From positions 248,001 through 312,000 of the forward strand of contig NZ_JAKRFN010000005.1 of assembly GCF_022348085.1 (NCBI RefSeq): a stretch of 64,000 nucleotides of DNA. Direction: 5' to 3'. Shown piece after piece: positions 9,982 to 18,464 of the stretch. Source of the DNA: Mycobacterium sp. PSTR-4-N. Its GTDB lineage: Bacteria; Actinomycetota; Actinomycetes; Mycobacteriales; Mycobacteriaceae. Position 1 is the first letter of the stretch, and each line of letters starts with the position of its first letter. The position numbers and the translations under genes are program-made. The notes beneath the pieces were generated by a model, which had not been told where the DNA came from, did no database searches, and worked only from the letters and a program-made list of their open reading frames with translations.

Positions 9982-10200
9982 ATGAAGAAGTTCGGATTGA
10001 TGAGCATGGTCGCCGGCGCGATGACCGCCGCCGTGATCGGTTTCGCTGGTCCGGCCCAGGCCGACCAGAGCGGGTTCGGGTTCGGCGGCTACGGCTACGG
10101 CCACCACGGCTACGGATACAGCAACGACTACTACCCGTGGTACGACCAGCTGTTCCCCCACGTGCACGTGCCGCACGTGGACACCACCGTCCACAACTGA
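9982..10200 (+). CDS. Small exported Gly/Tyr/His-rich protein
   Basis: A 72-residue protein with a clear signal peptide (residues 1 to about 30, hydrophobic core then GPAQA-D cleavage). The mature part is only about 42 residues: a Gly-Tyr repeat segment GFGGYGYGHHGYGYS, then a segment with several histidines (HVHVPHVDTTVHN). The His pattern might bind metal, and the Gly-Tyr stretch might self-associate; both are guesses. No enzyme fold is present. AAGAGGCGATAGCA precedes the ATG, and a strong terminator follows, so the gene is a single or last transcription unit after the c-di-GMP enzyme. Function unknown. Confidence 0.75.
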   Translation: MKKFGLMSMVAGAMTAAVIGFAGPAQADQSGFGFGGYGYGHHGYGYSNDYYPWYDQLFPHVHVPHVDTTVHN

Positions 10201-10216
10201 TCGACGAACGTCACAG

Positions 10217-10246
10217 AGGGCGCCCGCAGCAGCGGGCGCCCTTTTT
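10217..10246 (+). terminator. Intrinsic terminator after the small exported protein
   Basis: AGGGCGCCCGC (10217-10227) and its exact complement GCGGGCGCCCT (10232-10242) form an 11-bp stem with the loop AGCA, followed by a T run ending at 10246. It lies 16 bases after the stop codon at 10200 and would also serve as an end signal on the convergent side near the cutinase stop. Confidence 0.9.
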
Positions 10247-10264
10247 CGTGTCCTCAGGCGCGGA

Positions 10265-10987
10265 TCACTGAGAGTCGGCGCCGCCGTTCAGATGATCGAC
10301 GACGAAGGCGGCCGCCTGGTCGGCCATGCCGTTGCTCTTGTAGGCGCTGTGGGCGGCCCGATCGAAAGCACCCGGCTGACACACCGGATCGCCCGGCGCG
10401 CACAGCTGCAGCGTCTTGTCCGCGTACAGGGGCCCGACGGTCAACGACGGTGCATTGCGGTCGACGAGGTTGAGGAAGAACGGGTCTGGTGTGCCGAAGA
10501 GCACGACCGCAGCCACGTGCGGCGCGACGGAGGCAGGCATGGGCCCGTCGATGTCGGGGGGCAGGATGAATCCCGGTGGCACGTGATCGAAGGTGGTGTA
10601 GGCCGCGACCGCGGCGCCCTGGGAGTAGCCGCCCAGCACGATCTGCGTCTGCGGGCAGCTACTCACCACCGACTGGATGTGATCCGCGGCATCGGCGACG
10701 CCGCTGACGGCGGTGGGGAAGTCCAGCGAGGCCGGGTAGTTCACTCCGTAGGTGGCCACTGGTGCGCTCAGGCGAGTGTTCAGCGCATCGACCAGTGCCT
10801 GACCGGTGTCTCCGATCCCCGGTGCCTCCAGCGTTCCCCGGGCGAACACGACCTCGACCGCCGGGCAGGCAGGTGCCGGCTGCGCCGCGGCGATCCCGGC
10901 AGCCTGGGGCCCCACGCACGCAGCCACGAGGGCGGCGGCCGCGCCGACGACGCGGCTCACCCGCAGGGTCCGGAGACTGGCGTTCAT
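10265..10987 (-). CDS. Secreted cutinase-family esterase
   Basis: A 240-residue serine esterase of the cutinase family. A signal peptide covers about residues 1-36 (AAALVAACVGPQAAG, then AQPAPAC). The nucleophile is in GGYSQGAAV; the catalytic Asp is in CAPGDPVC and the His in AAHSAYKSN, with cysteines placed as in other mycobacterial culture-filtrate cutinases. It should act outside the cell on esters or lipids. The ATG at 10987 overlaps the stop of the cytochrome b561 gene as ATGA, so it is the last gene of a coupled three-gene operon with a peroxidase. That neighbourhood is unusual for a cutinase. Confidence 0.9.
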   Translation of the reverse strand: MNASLRTLRVSRVVGAAAALVAACVGPQAAGIAAAQPAPACPAVEVVFARGTLEAPGIGDTGQALVDALNTRLSAPVATYGVNYPASLDFPTAVSGVADAADHIQSVVSSCPQTQIVLGGYSQGAAVAAYTTFDHVPPGFILPPDIDGPMPASVAPHVAAVVLFGTPDPFFLNLVDRNAPSLTVGPLYADKTLQLCAPGDPVCQPGAFDRAAHSAYKSNGMADQAAAFVVDHLNGGADSQ

Positions 10988-11550
10988 GACGGTCCTTTCG
11001 CAGTGGTGACTGGCCTGTCGCCCGATGTCCCGAACGTCATGCGCGAGAGCATGCGGTCGCGCAGCGTCAGGGTGTGGAGCAATACCGCACAGACGTGGGC
11101 GGCGATGACGACCACCAGGAGGTAGGCCAGTACCGAATGGGTCTGCCGTAGAGCAAAATACACGTCCGCATCGAACGGCGCGATCGAAGGCAGATGGAAC
11201 CCGGCAACGATGGCCGGCCGACCCGCCGCGGAGACCATGGCCCAGCCGACCAGAGGTTGTACCAGCAGCAGGGTGTACATCAGCCGCTCTGAGTAGGTGA
11301 CGATCCTCCCCTCGAATCGTCCGACGGTCGGCGGCCACGCCGGCGGATGCGTGACGCGGCGATTGACCAGGCGCACCACCGTGACGACCAGGATCATGAT
11401 GCCGATACTCATGTGCACCGCGACCAGCGCGGCGTAGGAGCCGATGGAATTCACCATCGCGAAGCCGATCAGCAGGGCAGCGAAGACTCCGATCGCGGTG
11501 ATCCAGTGCAGGATTCGGGAGCGCACCGCGAACCGCCGGGGGGCCGTCAT
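10984..11550 (-). CDS. Cytochrome b561-family membrane protein
   Basis: A 188-residue membrane protein with four hydrophobic helices. Histidines placed to ligate haem are seen in ILHWITAIG (helix 1), AVHMSIGIM (helix 2), and QTHSVLAY plus IAAHVCAVLLHTLTLRDR (helices 3-4). It probably passes electrons from the quinone pool to a partner at the outer face of the membrane. It overlaps the upstream catalase-like gene by four bases (ATGA) and the downstream cutinase by four bases. The peroxidase/b561 pairing occurs in other bacteria and suggests the b561 supplies electrons to the peroxidase. Confidence 0.87.
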   Translation of the reverse strand: MTAPRRFAVRSRILHWITAIGVFAALLIGFAMVNSIGSYAALVAVHMSIGIMILVVTVVRLVNRRVTHPPAWPPTVGRFEGRIVTYSERLMYTLLLVQPLVGWAMVSAAGRPAIVAGFHLPSIAPFDADVYFALRQTHSVLAYLLVVVIAAHVCAVLLHTLTLRDRMLSRMTFGTSGDRPVTTAKGPS

Positions 11551-12620
11551 GCGCGTACCTCGTCGACCTGAACCGCCGGCGGCGAGGACGGTTCACCGGT
11601 GCGCAACCGATAAGACGCGGCGTACACCGAGGACCGGGCGCTCAGGAGAGGGTCCGCAGAGGGTTCGAGGCCATCCGGCAGCACCAATGGATCGAAGTTG
11701 ACGTCCCGCGCGTTGCCGGGGGCTTCGGTCCGGGCCGAGGTCAGGGTGAGAGTTCCGGCATCGATGCGTTGCCGGTCGGCCGGCCACGGCAGCGTGGCGT
11801 CGTCGTGCGGATCCGATGCCTGACCGACGACGAGTTCGAGCCTCCAGCTCAGCGGTGTGCTGCGGATCTGCCGCACGAGCGCATCGAAGAGGCCATCGCG
11901 TCCCGATCCGGCGGGCAGCGCGGTGTTTAAGGGGACGAACGACCAGCGCACCGGCGTGCGCACCCCCGCGGCGTCGACGGCGTAGAAGGTGTTGAGACTG
12001 GAGTACGTACTGTCTGCGAAACCCGTTGTCGGCGGGGCCTTTTTGATGATTCGCATGGCTGCCGCCGTCTCGGGGTGGGCCTGCAGGAATGCCGCCATCT
12101 TGGCCGGGTCGGGTTGACCGGTGCCCGGTACCGTCTTGCCCGCTTGGGCCCTGGCCAGGAACCCTTGGGCCGAGTTGTCGGGGAACACCGGCAGGTTCAG
12201 CGTCGCGGTGCGCCACTGCCGGCGGTGCGGCAGGTCGAAGGCCAGACCCAGCCCGCGCGCAGCGCCAGGAGTGTCCGCGACGAACGGGTCACCGCCGGCC
12301 AGCGAGAAGCGCCCGAGGACCGGGGTGCGGCCGGATCGGAAAACGGCCGCTGTCGACAGTGCCGACCCGTTCCCGGTGCTGTCGAAATAGCCGGACACCG
12401 CAACACCTTTCGCGTGGTTCTTGCGGAAGCCCAGGTGTGTCCCGTAAACGCCACGGAGGCCGTCGATGACGGTCTGTCGGGTGAACCTGGCGGCAGGCCT
12501 GATCCAGTCGTTCGCGTAGGCGACGGCGCCGAGATCGACGGCGAGGAACGCGCCGACGCCCACGAGTCCGGCCAGCACTGACCGGCGATCGATCTCGGCA
12601 CGCCAGGATGGTCCGTTCAC
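11547..12620 (-). CDS. Catalase-related haem peroxidase with N-terminal anchor
   Basis: A 357-residue small catalase-fold protein of the SrpA-type peroxidase group, shorter than the roughly 480-residue classical catalases. Residues about 12-35 form a single hydrophobic signal or anchor segment after DRRSV, so the haem domain should face outward. The catalase landmarks are a distal His in RKNHAKGVAVSGYF, the adjoining GRFSLAGGDPF, and a later TPVRWSFVPL core. The start is GTG at 12620. It is the first gene of an overlapping operon with cytochrome b561 and cutinase. A 14-bp palindrome and a 24-bp element repeated elsewhere in the window lie upstream. Confidence 0.87.
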   Translation of the reverse strand: MNGPSWRAEIDRRSVLAGLVGVGAFLAVDLGAVAYANDWIRPAARFTRQTVIDGLRGVYGTHLGFRKNHAKGVAVSGYFDSTGNGSALSTAAVFRSGRTPVLGRFSLAGGDPFVADTPGAARGLGLAFDLPHRRQWRTATLNLPVFPDNSAQGFLARAQAGKTVPGTGQPDPAKMAAFLQAHPETAAAMRIIKKAPPTTGFADSTYSSLNTFYAVDAAGVRTPVRWSFVPLNTALPAGSGRDGLFDALVRQIRSTPLSWRLELVVGQASDPHDDATLPWPADRQRIDAGTLTLTSARTEAPGNARDVNFDPLVLPDGLEPSADPLLSARSSVYAASYRLRTGEPSSPPAVQVDEVRA

Positions 12621-12708
12621 CGTCGGTACCCTCCGTGCTGGCGGCGCACCGCGCCGCGGCGGGAAATGGTCATGGCTGATTCTGACTTTCGAGGATCGTG
12701 CCTGACAT

Positions 12709-12722
12709 TGGCGGTACCGCCA
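12709..12722. promoter_or_regulatory. 14-bp perfect palindrome upstream of the peroxidase operon
   Basis: TGGCGGTACCGCCA is fully self-complementary. It sits 89 bases upstream of the peroxidase GTG and directly beside the 24-bp element at 12726-12749. It could be a regulator site; no cognate regulator gene is adjacent. Confidence 0.45.
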
Positions 12723-12725
12723 CCT

Positions 12726-12749
12726 TCGCGATGGGGGTTAACCGGAACA
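12726..12749. repeat. 24-bp element, copy 1 (possible regulator site)
   Basis: The core TGGGGGTTAACCGGAACA is identical to the copy at 15505-15528; over 24 bases the two copies differ only at two adjacent positions. The centre GGTTAACC is palindromic. It lies 106 bases upstream of the minus-strand peroxidase start, close to the spacing of copy 2 from the decarboxylase gene (124 bases). Confidence 0.6.
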
Positions 12750-12771
12750 GTGCCCCCCTCGGCGCTCTCCG

Positions 12772-13749
12772 TCAGATCGGCACCAGGATGGTCGAGCCGC
12801 GGGTGCGGCGGGCTTCCAGGTCCTGGTGCGCCTGGGCGGCGTCGCGCAGTGCGTAGGTCCCTCCGACGGTGACGGTGATGGCCCCCGATCCGATGGCGTC
12901 GAAGAGTTCACCGGCACGCCAGGAGAATTCGTCGGCGGTGCGGTTGAAGTGCGTGCGATACGGCCGGGTCAAGTACACCGACCCGGCGGCGTTGAGCCGC
13001 TGAGGATCGACCGGTGGCACCGGGCCACTGGCGGCACCGAAGAGCGCAAGGGTGCCTCGGATCGCAAGGCTCTTCAGGCTGGCATCGAATGTGGACCTTC
13101 CCACTCCGTCGTACACAGCTGCCACCCCCTCTCCGTCGGTGAGATCACGGATCGCGCGCCCGAACGCATCCGGGTCATCGGGGTAGTCGAGCACGTGCCA
13201 GGCACCGGCCTGCCGCGACATCTCCGCCTTCTGCGGAGTCGAGACGGTCGTGATCACCCGAGCCCCTTTGTTGACGGCCCACTGGGTCAGGATCAGCCCC
13301 ACCCCGCCGGCACCGGCATGTACGAGGATCGTGTCTCCGGGCTTCACTGCGTAGACGGAGGTGAGCAGAAGGTGTGATGTCTCGCCCTTGAGCAGAGCCG
13401 ACGCCGCAACCTGAGGGGAGATGCCGGCGGGAACGTGGGCCGTGAGATCGACGTTGGCGACACAGTATTCGGCGTAGGTGCCGTCGGTGTCGGCGGTCGC
13501 CACTCGATCGCCGACACGGAACCCGCTGACCTCGCTGCCCACCTCGGTGACCACCCCGCAGACCTCACAACCGGGGATGAAAGGCAGCGGGTGCGGATAG
13601 GCGCCGGTGCGGAAATAGGTGTCGATGAAGTTGACTCCGATGGCTTCGGTCTTGACCAGCACCTGACGTGGCCCGGGAGTGGGTGAGGGCAGTTCGGTGT
13701 AGTCGAGGACCTCGGGCCCGCCGTGGCGGGACAGCTGGATGGCGTGCAC
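12772..13749 (-). CDS. Zinc-free NADPH:quinone oxidoreductase (MDR family)
   Basis: A 325-residue medium-chain dehydrogenase/reductase of the quinone oxidoreductase type. The N-terminus MHAIQLSRHGGPEVLDYTEL is classical; the nucleotide motif is HAGAGGVGLILTQWA at about residue 144, and YDGVGRSTFDASL is the QOR signature. No structural-zinc cysteines are present. It reduces quinones or enones in the cytoplasm. It starts 15 bases after the stop of the ThDP decarboxylase gene on the same strand, so they are probably co-transcribed; the role could be reduction of an aldehyde or quinone made from aromatic acids, which is inference. Confidence 0.88.
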   Translation of the reverse strand: MHAIQLSRHGGPEVLDYTELPSPTPGPRQVLVKTEAIGVNFIDTYFRTGAYPHPLPFIPGCEVCGVVTEVGSEVSGFRVGDRVATADTDGTYAEYCVANVDLTAHVPAGISPQVAASALLKGETSHLLLTSVYAVKPGDTILVHAGAGGVGLILTQWAVNKGARVITTVSTPQKAEMSRQAGAWHVLDYPDDPDAFGRAIRDLTDGEGVAAVYDGVGRSTFDASLKSLAIRGTLALFGAASGPVPPVDPQRLNAAGSVYLTRPYRTHFNRTADEFSWRAGELFDAIGSGAITVTVGGTYALRDAAQAHQDLEARRTRGSTILVPI

Positions 13750-13764
13750 GACGGTTCCCGCCTC

Positions 13765-15381
13765 TCAACCCAAAAAGGGCAATTGCGGTGTGGTGGGAAC
13801 GACGATCACCGTGGGTCCGTCCGCTTCCAACGCGGCCTCGAACTCCTTGGCCAGTGACTCGGTTCCGTCCACCGTGACCGATCGCAGGCCGAATCCCTTG
13901 CCCAGCGCTTCGATGTCGAGGCCCGGCAGGTCCAGACCGGGGACATGAGGAGTCTTCTCCAGCAACGCGAACGACTTCAGGATCGCGTACTCACCGTTAC
14001 GGAACACCACGAACACGATCGGCAACTTGTGTTGTGCCGCAGTCCAAATCGCCTGCACCGAGTACTCGAAGGAACCGTCGCCGATCGTCGCCACCACATG
14101 GCGGTCCACGCCTCGCTCGCGGTCACCCAGCGCGATGCCCACCGCGGCGGGCACCCCCCAACCGATTCCACCGCTGGGGGTAGAGAAGAAGCTGTCGCTG
14201 TTGGTGGTGGGGCACCAGGCCAGTTGCTCGGCCATGGTGGACGTGGACTCGTTGACCAGCGCCGAGTCTTCGGGCTTGACGGTTCGGATCACGTGGTACA
14301 CCTGATCGGCGGTCAGAGGCGCTGCCGCGGGCTCCACGTCGGTGACCTCGGGCAGCTGCCGGGGCGTCGGCACTGTCCGGTCATCGGGCACCTCGATCAT
14401 GTCGACCAACTGCTCGAGCGCCATGCGCACCGAGCCGACGATGCTGTCGCCGACCGGAGCGATCGCCGACAGGTGTGGGTCCGCGGTGATCTGCAGCACC
14501 TCGGTGCCCTCGGGGAGGAAGTCGCCGGCGACGAAGGGGTAATAGCGGAAGACCTGCGCGCCGACGGCGATCACGAGGTCGTAGCCGCGCAGCGCCTCGT
14601 TGACGCCGGCGATCGTCATGGGCAGTGGCCCCTGAGCCAGGGGATGATTCTCCGGAAACGAGATCCGGTCTGGCAGGGAGCTGCCGTACACGGGAGCCTT
14701 CAGCTTCTCGGCGAAGGCGATGCCCGCGTCCCAGCCGCCGTCGCGGTCGACCTCAGGGCCCAGCAGCAGGAGGGGGCGACGTGCCCTGCTGATCCGTTCG
14801 GCGAACTCGGCCAACCGGCCGGCGTCGGGCGCCACTCTCTCGCTCATTGCGCGCACCACCGCGGACCCCAGGGCCGGCTTGTCCCAGTCGTCGAGCGGAA
14901 TGGACAGGAAGACAGGGCCTTTCGGGGGTTGCATGGCCACCACGTAGGCCTGCATGAAGGCTGCAGGCACGTCTTCGGCCCGGGTCGGCTCATATGCCCA
15001 CTTGACCCACGGCTGCGGGAACGCAGTGGCGTCGCGGTTGTTCAGATAGGGGTCCACCAGAGCCATCTCGCGAGTCTGCTGCCCGGCGGTGACGATCAGC
15101 GGGGTGTTCGCCTTGTACGAGGCGACCAACGATCCCATCGCGTTGCCGGTGCCGGCTGCGGTGTGCAGGTTCACCAGGGCCGGCTTGCGCCGCACCTGGG
15201 CGAATCCGTCGGCCATCGCGAGCACCGAGGCCTCCTGCAGGCCCAGAACGTAGGTGAAGTCGTCGGGGAAGTCGCGCAGGAAGGACTGCTCAGTCGAACC
15301 GGGGTTGCCGAACACGGTGGTGAGCCCCAGCGTGCGCAACAGGTCGTAAGTGGCGTGGTGGACAGTCATGCGGTCGGACAT
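13765..15381 (-). CDS. ThDP-dependent decarboxylase, benzoylformate decarboxylase-like
   Basis: A 538-residue thiamine-diphosphate enzyme. Active-site residues of benzoylformate decarboxylase are visible in order: Ser in FGNPGSTEQSF, Glu in GLQEASVLAMADG, His in NLHTAAGTGNAMG, and a second His in FPENHPLAQGPLP. The Mg/ThDP motif is GDGSFEYSVQAIWTAAQ with FRN closing it. This set favours a 2-keto acid decarboxylase (benzoylformate to benzaldehyde) over an acetolactate synthase. The ATG at 15381 has AAAGG upstream; a second ATG four codons later is possible. It heads an operon with a quinone oxidoreductase and is divergent from a LAL regulator. Confidence 0.82.
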   Translation of the reverse strand: MSDRMTVHHATYDLLRTLGLTTVFGNPGSTEQSFLRDFPDDFTYVLGLQEASVLAMADGFAQVRRKPALVNLHTAAGTGNAMGSLVASYKANTPLIVTAGQQTREMALVDPYLNNRDATAFPQPWVKWAYEPTRAEDVPAAFMQAYVVAMQPPKGPVFLSIPLDDWDKPALGSAVVRAMSERVAPDAGRLAEFAERISRARRPLLLLGPEVDRDGGWDAGIAFAEKLKAPVYGSSLPDRISFPENHPLAQGPLPMTIAGVNEALRGYDLVIAVGAQVFRYYPFVAGDFLPEGTEVLQITADPHLSAIAPVGDSIVGSVRMALEQLVDMIEVPDDRTVPTPRQLPEVTDVEPAAAPLTADQVYHVIRTVKPEDSALVNESTSTMAEQLAWCPTTNSDSFFSTPSGGIGWGVPAAVGIALGDRERGVDRHVVATIGDGSFEYSVQAIWTAAQHKLPIVFVVFRNGEYAILKSFALLEKTPHVPGLDLPGLDIEALGKGFGLRSVTVDGTESLAKEFEAALEADGPTVIVVPTTPQLPFLG

Positions 15382-15504
15382 CAGACGGGCCTTTCGTTGG
15401 ATTCCGAGTGCCTTTCGAGCGGATCGGGTGATGAAAACTCTTGTCGCCGAGGGCTCCGGCGTCATTGCCGGTGCCGACCAACTGAACGGGAGGTTTCGCG
15501 CACC

Positions 15505-15528
15505 TCGCAGTGGGGGTTAACCGGAACA
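15505..15528. repeat. 24-bp element, copy 2 (possible regulator site)
   Basis: This second copy of the element at 12726-12749 shares its 18-base core TGGGGGTTAACCGGAACA exactly. It lies in the gap between the divergent decarboxylase and the LAL regulator gene, 124 bases upstream of the decarboxylase ATG. A site for the neighbouring regulator is the simplest reading. Confidence 0.6.
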
Positions 15529-15670
15529 CCGGTCGGCTGTGGCCAGTGAATCACCGGCGCCGCCCGCCAACCCCAGGGAAAAACACGGGGTGCGCCGCCC
15601 CGTGGTGGCCGAGCAGAAGCCGGTGTTCGCGATGGCGCGGTCGCCGGTCGACACGTGTGATGATGACGGG

Positions 15671-18424
15671 GTGTCAGCAGTTGCGCGCCGCGGCATCGTC
15701 GTCGGGAGGCGATCCGAACAGGACCGGATCGCCTCGCTGATCGCCGAGGCCCAGCAGGGACGCAGCGGCGCGCTGGTCGTGCGCGGTGACGCCGGTCTGG
15801 GGAAGACGTACCTCCTCGAAGCGGCGGCACACGACTGTGCCGCTACGTTCCACGTCATCATGATCAGCGGGGCCGAGTCCGAGATGGTCGTCGATTACGC
15901 CGCACTGCAACGCATTCACGTGCAACTCGGCGCCGACGACGTGAGACTGCCCGAGGGGCAGAGGCGTGCATTGCGTGCGGCCGTCGGCAACGATGTCTCC
16001 GCCGCTCCCGATCCGTACCTCGTGGGTCTGGCTCTGGTGAACCTGCTCAGCGACGCCGGGGCGGAGCGTCCTCTGTTGTGCATCGTCGACGATGCACAGT
16101 GGATCGACGAGCGGTCGCGCCAGTCGCTCGGCTTCGTCGCGCGGCGTCTGATGGCCGACCGGGTGGCGTTGATCTTCGCCACCAGAGACGGGGGCGGTTC
16201 AGACCACCTCGACGGAATTCCTGATCTTGCGCTGCGACCGTTGAACGATGCGGAGGCACGTGACCTGCTTAACGCGGTGCTGCCCGGGCGTCTCGATCAG
16301 CGGGTGGGGGAGCGCATTCTCGCCGACGCGCACGGCAACCCGCTCGCGCTCACCGAGCTGCCCCACTCGACCCGGCCCGCGCAGCTCGCAGGCGGCTTCG
16401 CGCTTGCCGGACAGGGGGCGTTCGCGACCGCGATGGAGCACACCTTCGTGGCGCGCGTGCAGGAGTTGCCTGACGCCAGCCGCCTTCTGCTGCTGATCGC
16501 CGCCGCCGAACCGGTCGGCGACCCTGCCTGGTTCTGGGCGGCAGCGCAGGCGTTGGGTGTGAGCGTCGATGACGCCGAACCGGCCGAGCTCGCCGGCTTG
16601 ATCAGCCTCGACAGCCGAGTGGTGTTCCGGCACCCCTTGGTGCGCTCAGCGGTGTACCGCAGTGAACCCGCCGCCCGCCGCCACCGCGTGCATGCGGCGT
16701 TGGCCGATGCGATCGGCGGACCCGACACCGCCGATTACCGTGCCTGGCACCGAGGCCGTGCGATCGCATCGCCCAGCGAACCGGTGGCCGCGGAACTCGT
16801 CGCGTCGGCAGAGCGCGCCCGCCGACGGGGTGGAGTCGCCGCTACCGCCGCCTTCCTCGAAAGCGCGGTGAATCTGACGCCGGATCCTTCGCTGCGGGCG
16901 CGACGAGCACTGCAGGCGGCCGCGGCGAAACTCGACGCGGGTGATCCTGTGGCCGCGGCGCGGATGATCGAAATCGCCGATGCCGCAACTGTTGACGACG
17001 CACACCGTGCCCGAGTCGTGTTGTTGCGCGCGCAACTCGCGTTCGCGACCGACCGGGGGCGGGAGGGGCCGGGTCTGCTGCTCGCCGCGGCTCGCGCGTT
17101 GTCCGACCACGAACCGTTGGTCGCTCGCGAAACCTACCTGTCCGCGCTGATGGCCGCCATGATCGTGGGCAGACTCGCCGAGGACGCGGATCATGAACCC
17201 GTTCACATCGCCGAGGCCGCCCGCCGTGGTCCACCCGCCCCGATTCCGCCGCGGGCAGTCGATCTCCTGCTCGACGGCCTCGCCGTTCGTCTGCACACCG
17301 GGTACGCCGACTCGGCGTCACTGCTCAAGAGTGCGCTGCACGCCTATCTGCGCGACGTGCACGCCGGTACGGCCGACCCTCGCTGGCACGACATCACCAA
17401 TCGGATCTGCTTGGACCTGTTCGATTTCACCGCCTACCACGCGTTGGCCACCCGCCAGCTCGAACTCCTGCGGGGTGCCGGCGAACTCACGGTGTTGCCT
17501 GCCGCGCTCACCACACTGGCCGCCGCGCGCGTGATCGACGGCGACTTCGACGGTGCACAAGCGCTTCTGGACGAGGCGTTCATCGTGTCGGCGGCCACCG
17601 GCGCACCTCCGCACCGCTCGGGAACCGCGCTGCTGGCCGCTCATCGCGGTGACGAAACGTTGTGGCTGGAGATGTCTGCCCGAACCGTCGCGGAGGCCAC
17701 GGCGAGGGGAGAAGGGACCGAAGTGACGGTTGCCTGCTACTCACAAGCCCTGCTCTACAACGGTTTGGCGCGATACGCCGACGCCTTCGAGGCTTGCCGG
17801 TGCGGGCAGGACTTCGACGACATCGGACTGTCCGGCAGCCTGCTGCTGGAAACAGTCGAGGCGGCCTCCTACACAAGGGATTTCGCTGCCGCACGCGCGG
17901 CGGCAGAGGAGCTGGGGCGGCGCGCGGCGGCCAGCGGAACAGAGTCGGCTCTGGGCTTGGCGCCCCGCGCGTCCGCGCTGGCCAAGGGCGAGCGCGCGAC
18001 CGACGCCGATTATCGCCGGGCGTTGACGCATCTGGAGCGCAGCCCGCTGGCTGTTTACCGCGCTCGAACACACCTGGTCTACGGGGAGTGGTTGCGCAGA
18101 GTGGGCCGTGACGCCGATGCCCGTACTCAGCTGCGCATCGCCCACGACGTGTTCGCCGCCATGGGTGCGGACGGGTTCGCGCAACGTGCGGCACGTGAAT
18201 TGCATTCCGCGGGGGGTAGTTTCGGTGTACGTGGCCGTCGCTACGATGCCGAACTGACCACTCAGGAGCGGCACATCAGCCGCCTGGTGCGCCAGGGCCA
18301 CACCAACATCGAAATCGGGGAGCACCTGCTGATCAGCCACCGCACGGTCGAGTGGCATCTGCGCAACATCTACCAGAAGCTGGGCATCACGTCGCGCCGG
18401 CAACTCCGCGGAATGGACGTGTGA
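15671..18424 (+). CDS. LuxR-family regulator with AAA ATPase domain (LAL type)
   Basis: A large ATP-binding LuxR regulator of about 917 residues. The Walker A motif GDAGLGKTYLL is near residue 40, Walker B LLCIVDDAQWID near 135, a long helical TPR-like middle follows, and the C-terminal GerE helix-turn-helix (LTTQERHISRLVRQGHTNIE onward) occupies about 860-910. The GTG at 15671 places GIVVGR at the N-terminus as in relatives; a GTG at 15539 would add 44 low-complexity residues and start right after the repeated element. It probably senses a ligand and activates the divergent decarboxylase operon, and perhaps the peroxidase operon that carries the same element. Confidence 0.85.
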   Translation: MSAVARRGIVVGRRSEQDRIASLIAEAQQGRSGALVVRGDAGLGKTYLLEAAAHDCAATFHVIMISGAESEMVVDYAALQRIHVQLGADDVRLPEGQRRALRAAVGNDVSAAPDPYLVGLALVNLLSDAGAERPLLCIVDDAQWIDERSRQSLGFVARRLMADRVALIFATRDGGGSDHLDGIPDLALRPLNDAEARDLLNAVLPGRLDQRVGERILADAHGNPLALTELPHSTRPAQLAGGFALAGQGAFATAMEHTFVARVQELPDASRLLLLIAAAEPVGDPAWFWAAAQALGVSVDDAEPAELAGLISLDSRVVFRHPLVRSAVYRSEPAARRHRVHAALADAIGGPDTADYRAWHRGRAIASPSEPVAAELVASAERARRRGGVAATAAFLESAVNLTPDPSLRARRALQAAAAKLDAGDPVAAARMIEIADAATVDDAHRARVVLLRAQLAFATDRGREGPGLLLAAARALSDHEPLVARETYLSALMAAMIVGRLAEDADHEPVHIAEAARRGPPAPIPPRAVDLLLDGLAVRLHTGYADSASLLKSALHAYLRDVHAGTADPRWHDITNRICLDLFDFTAYHALATRQLELLRGAGELTVLPAALTTLAAARVIDGDFDGAQALLDEAFIVSAATGAPPHRSGTALLAAHRGDETLWLEMSARTVAEATARGEGTEVTVACYSQALLYNGLARYADAFEACRCGQDFDDIGLSGSLLLETVEAASYTRDFAAARAAAEELGRRAAASGTESALGLAPRASALAKGERATDADYRRALTHLERSPLAVYRARTHLVYGEWLRRVGRDADARTQLRIAHDVFAAMGADGFAQRAARELHSAGGSFGVRGRRYDAELTTQERHISRLVRQGHTNIEIGEHLLISHRTVEWHLRNIYQKLGITSRRQLRGMDV

Positions 18425-18464
18425 ACCGGCCGGGGCGCTCCGTCGCGGTCGCGTTCGGCGTGAT

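Noticed and set aside
15523..15527. GGAAC in the repeated element as an ECF sigma -35 box
   Set aside because: No fitting -10 box lies at the usual spacing in both copies, so a promoter reading is not supported; a regulator site is preferred.
13945..15549. Plus-strand open frame of about 530 codons opposite the ThDP decarboxylase
   Set aside because: The decarboxylase strand keeps all active-site motifs; the opposite translation is rich in His/Arg/Gly with no family match.
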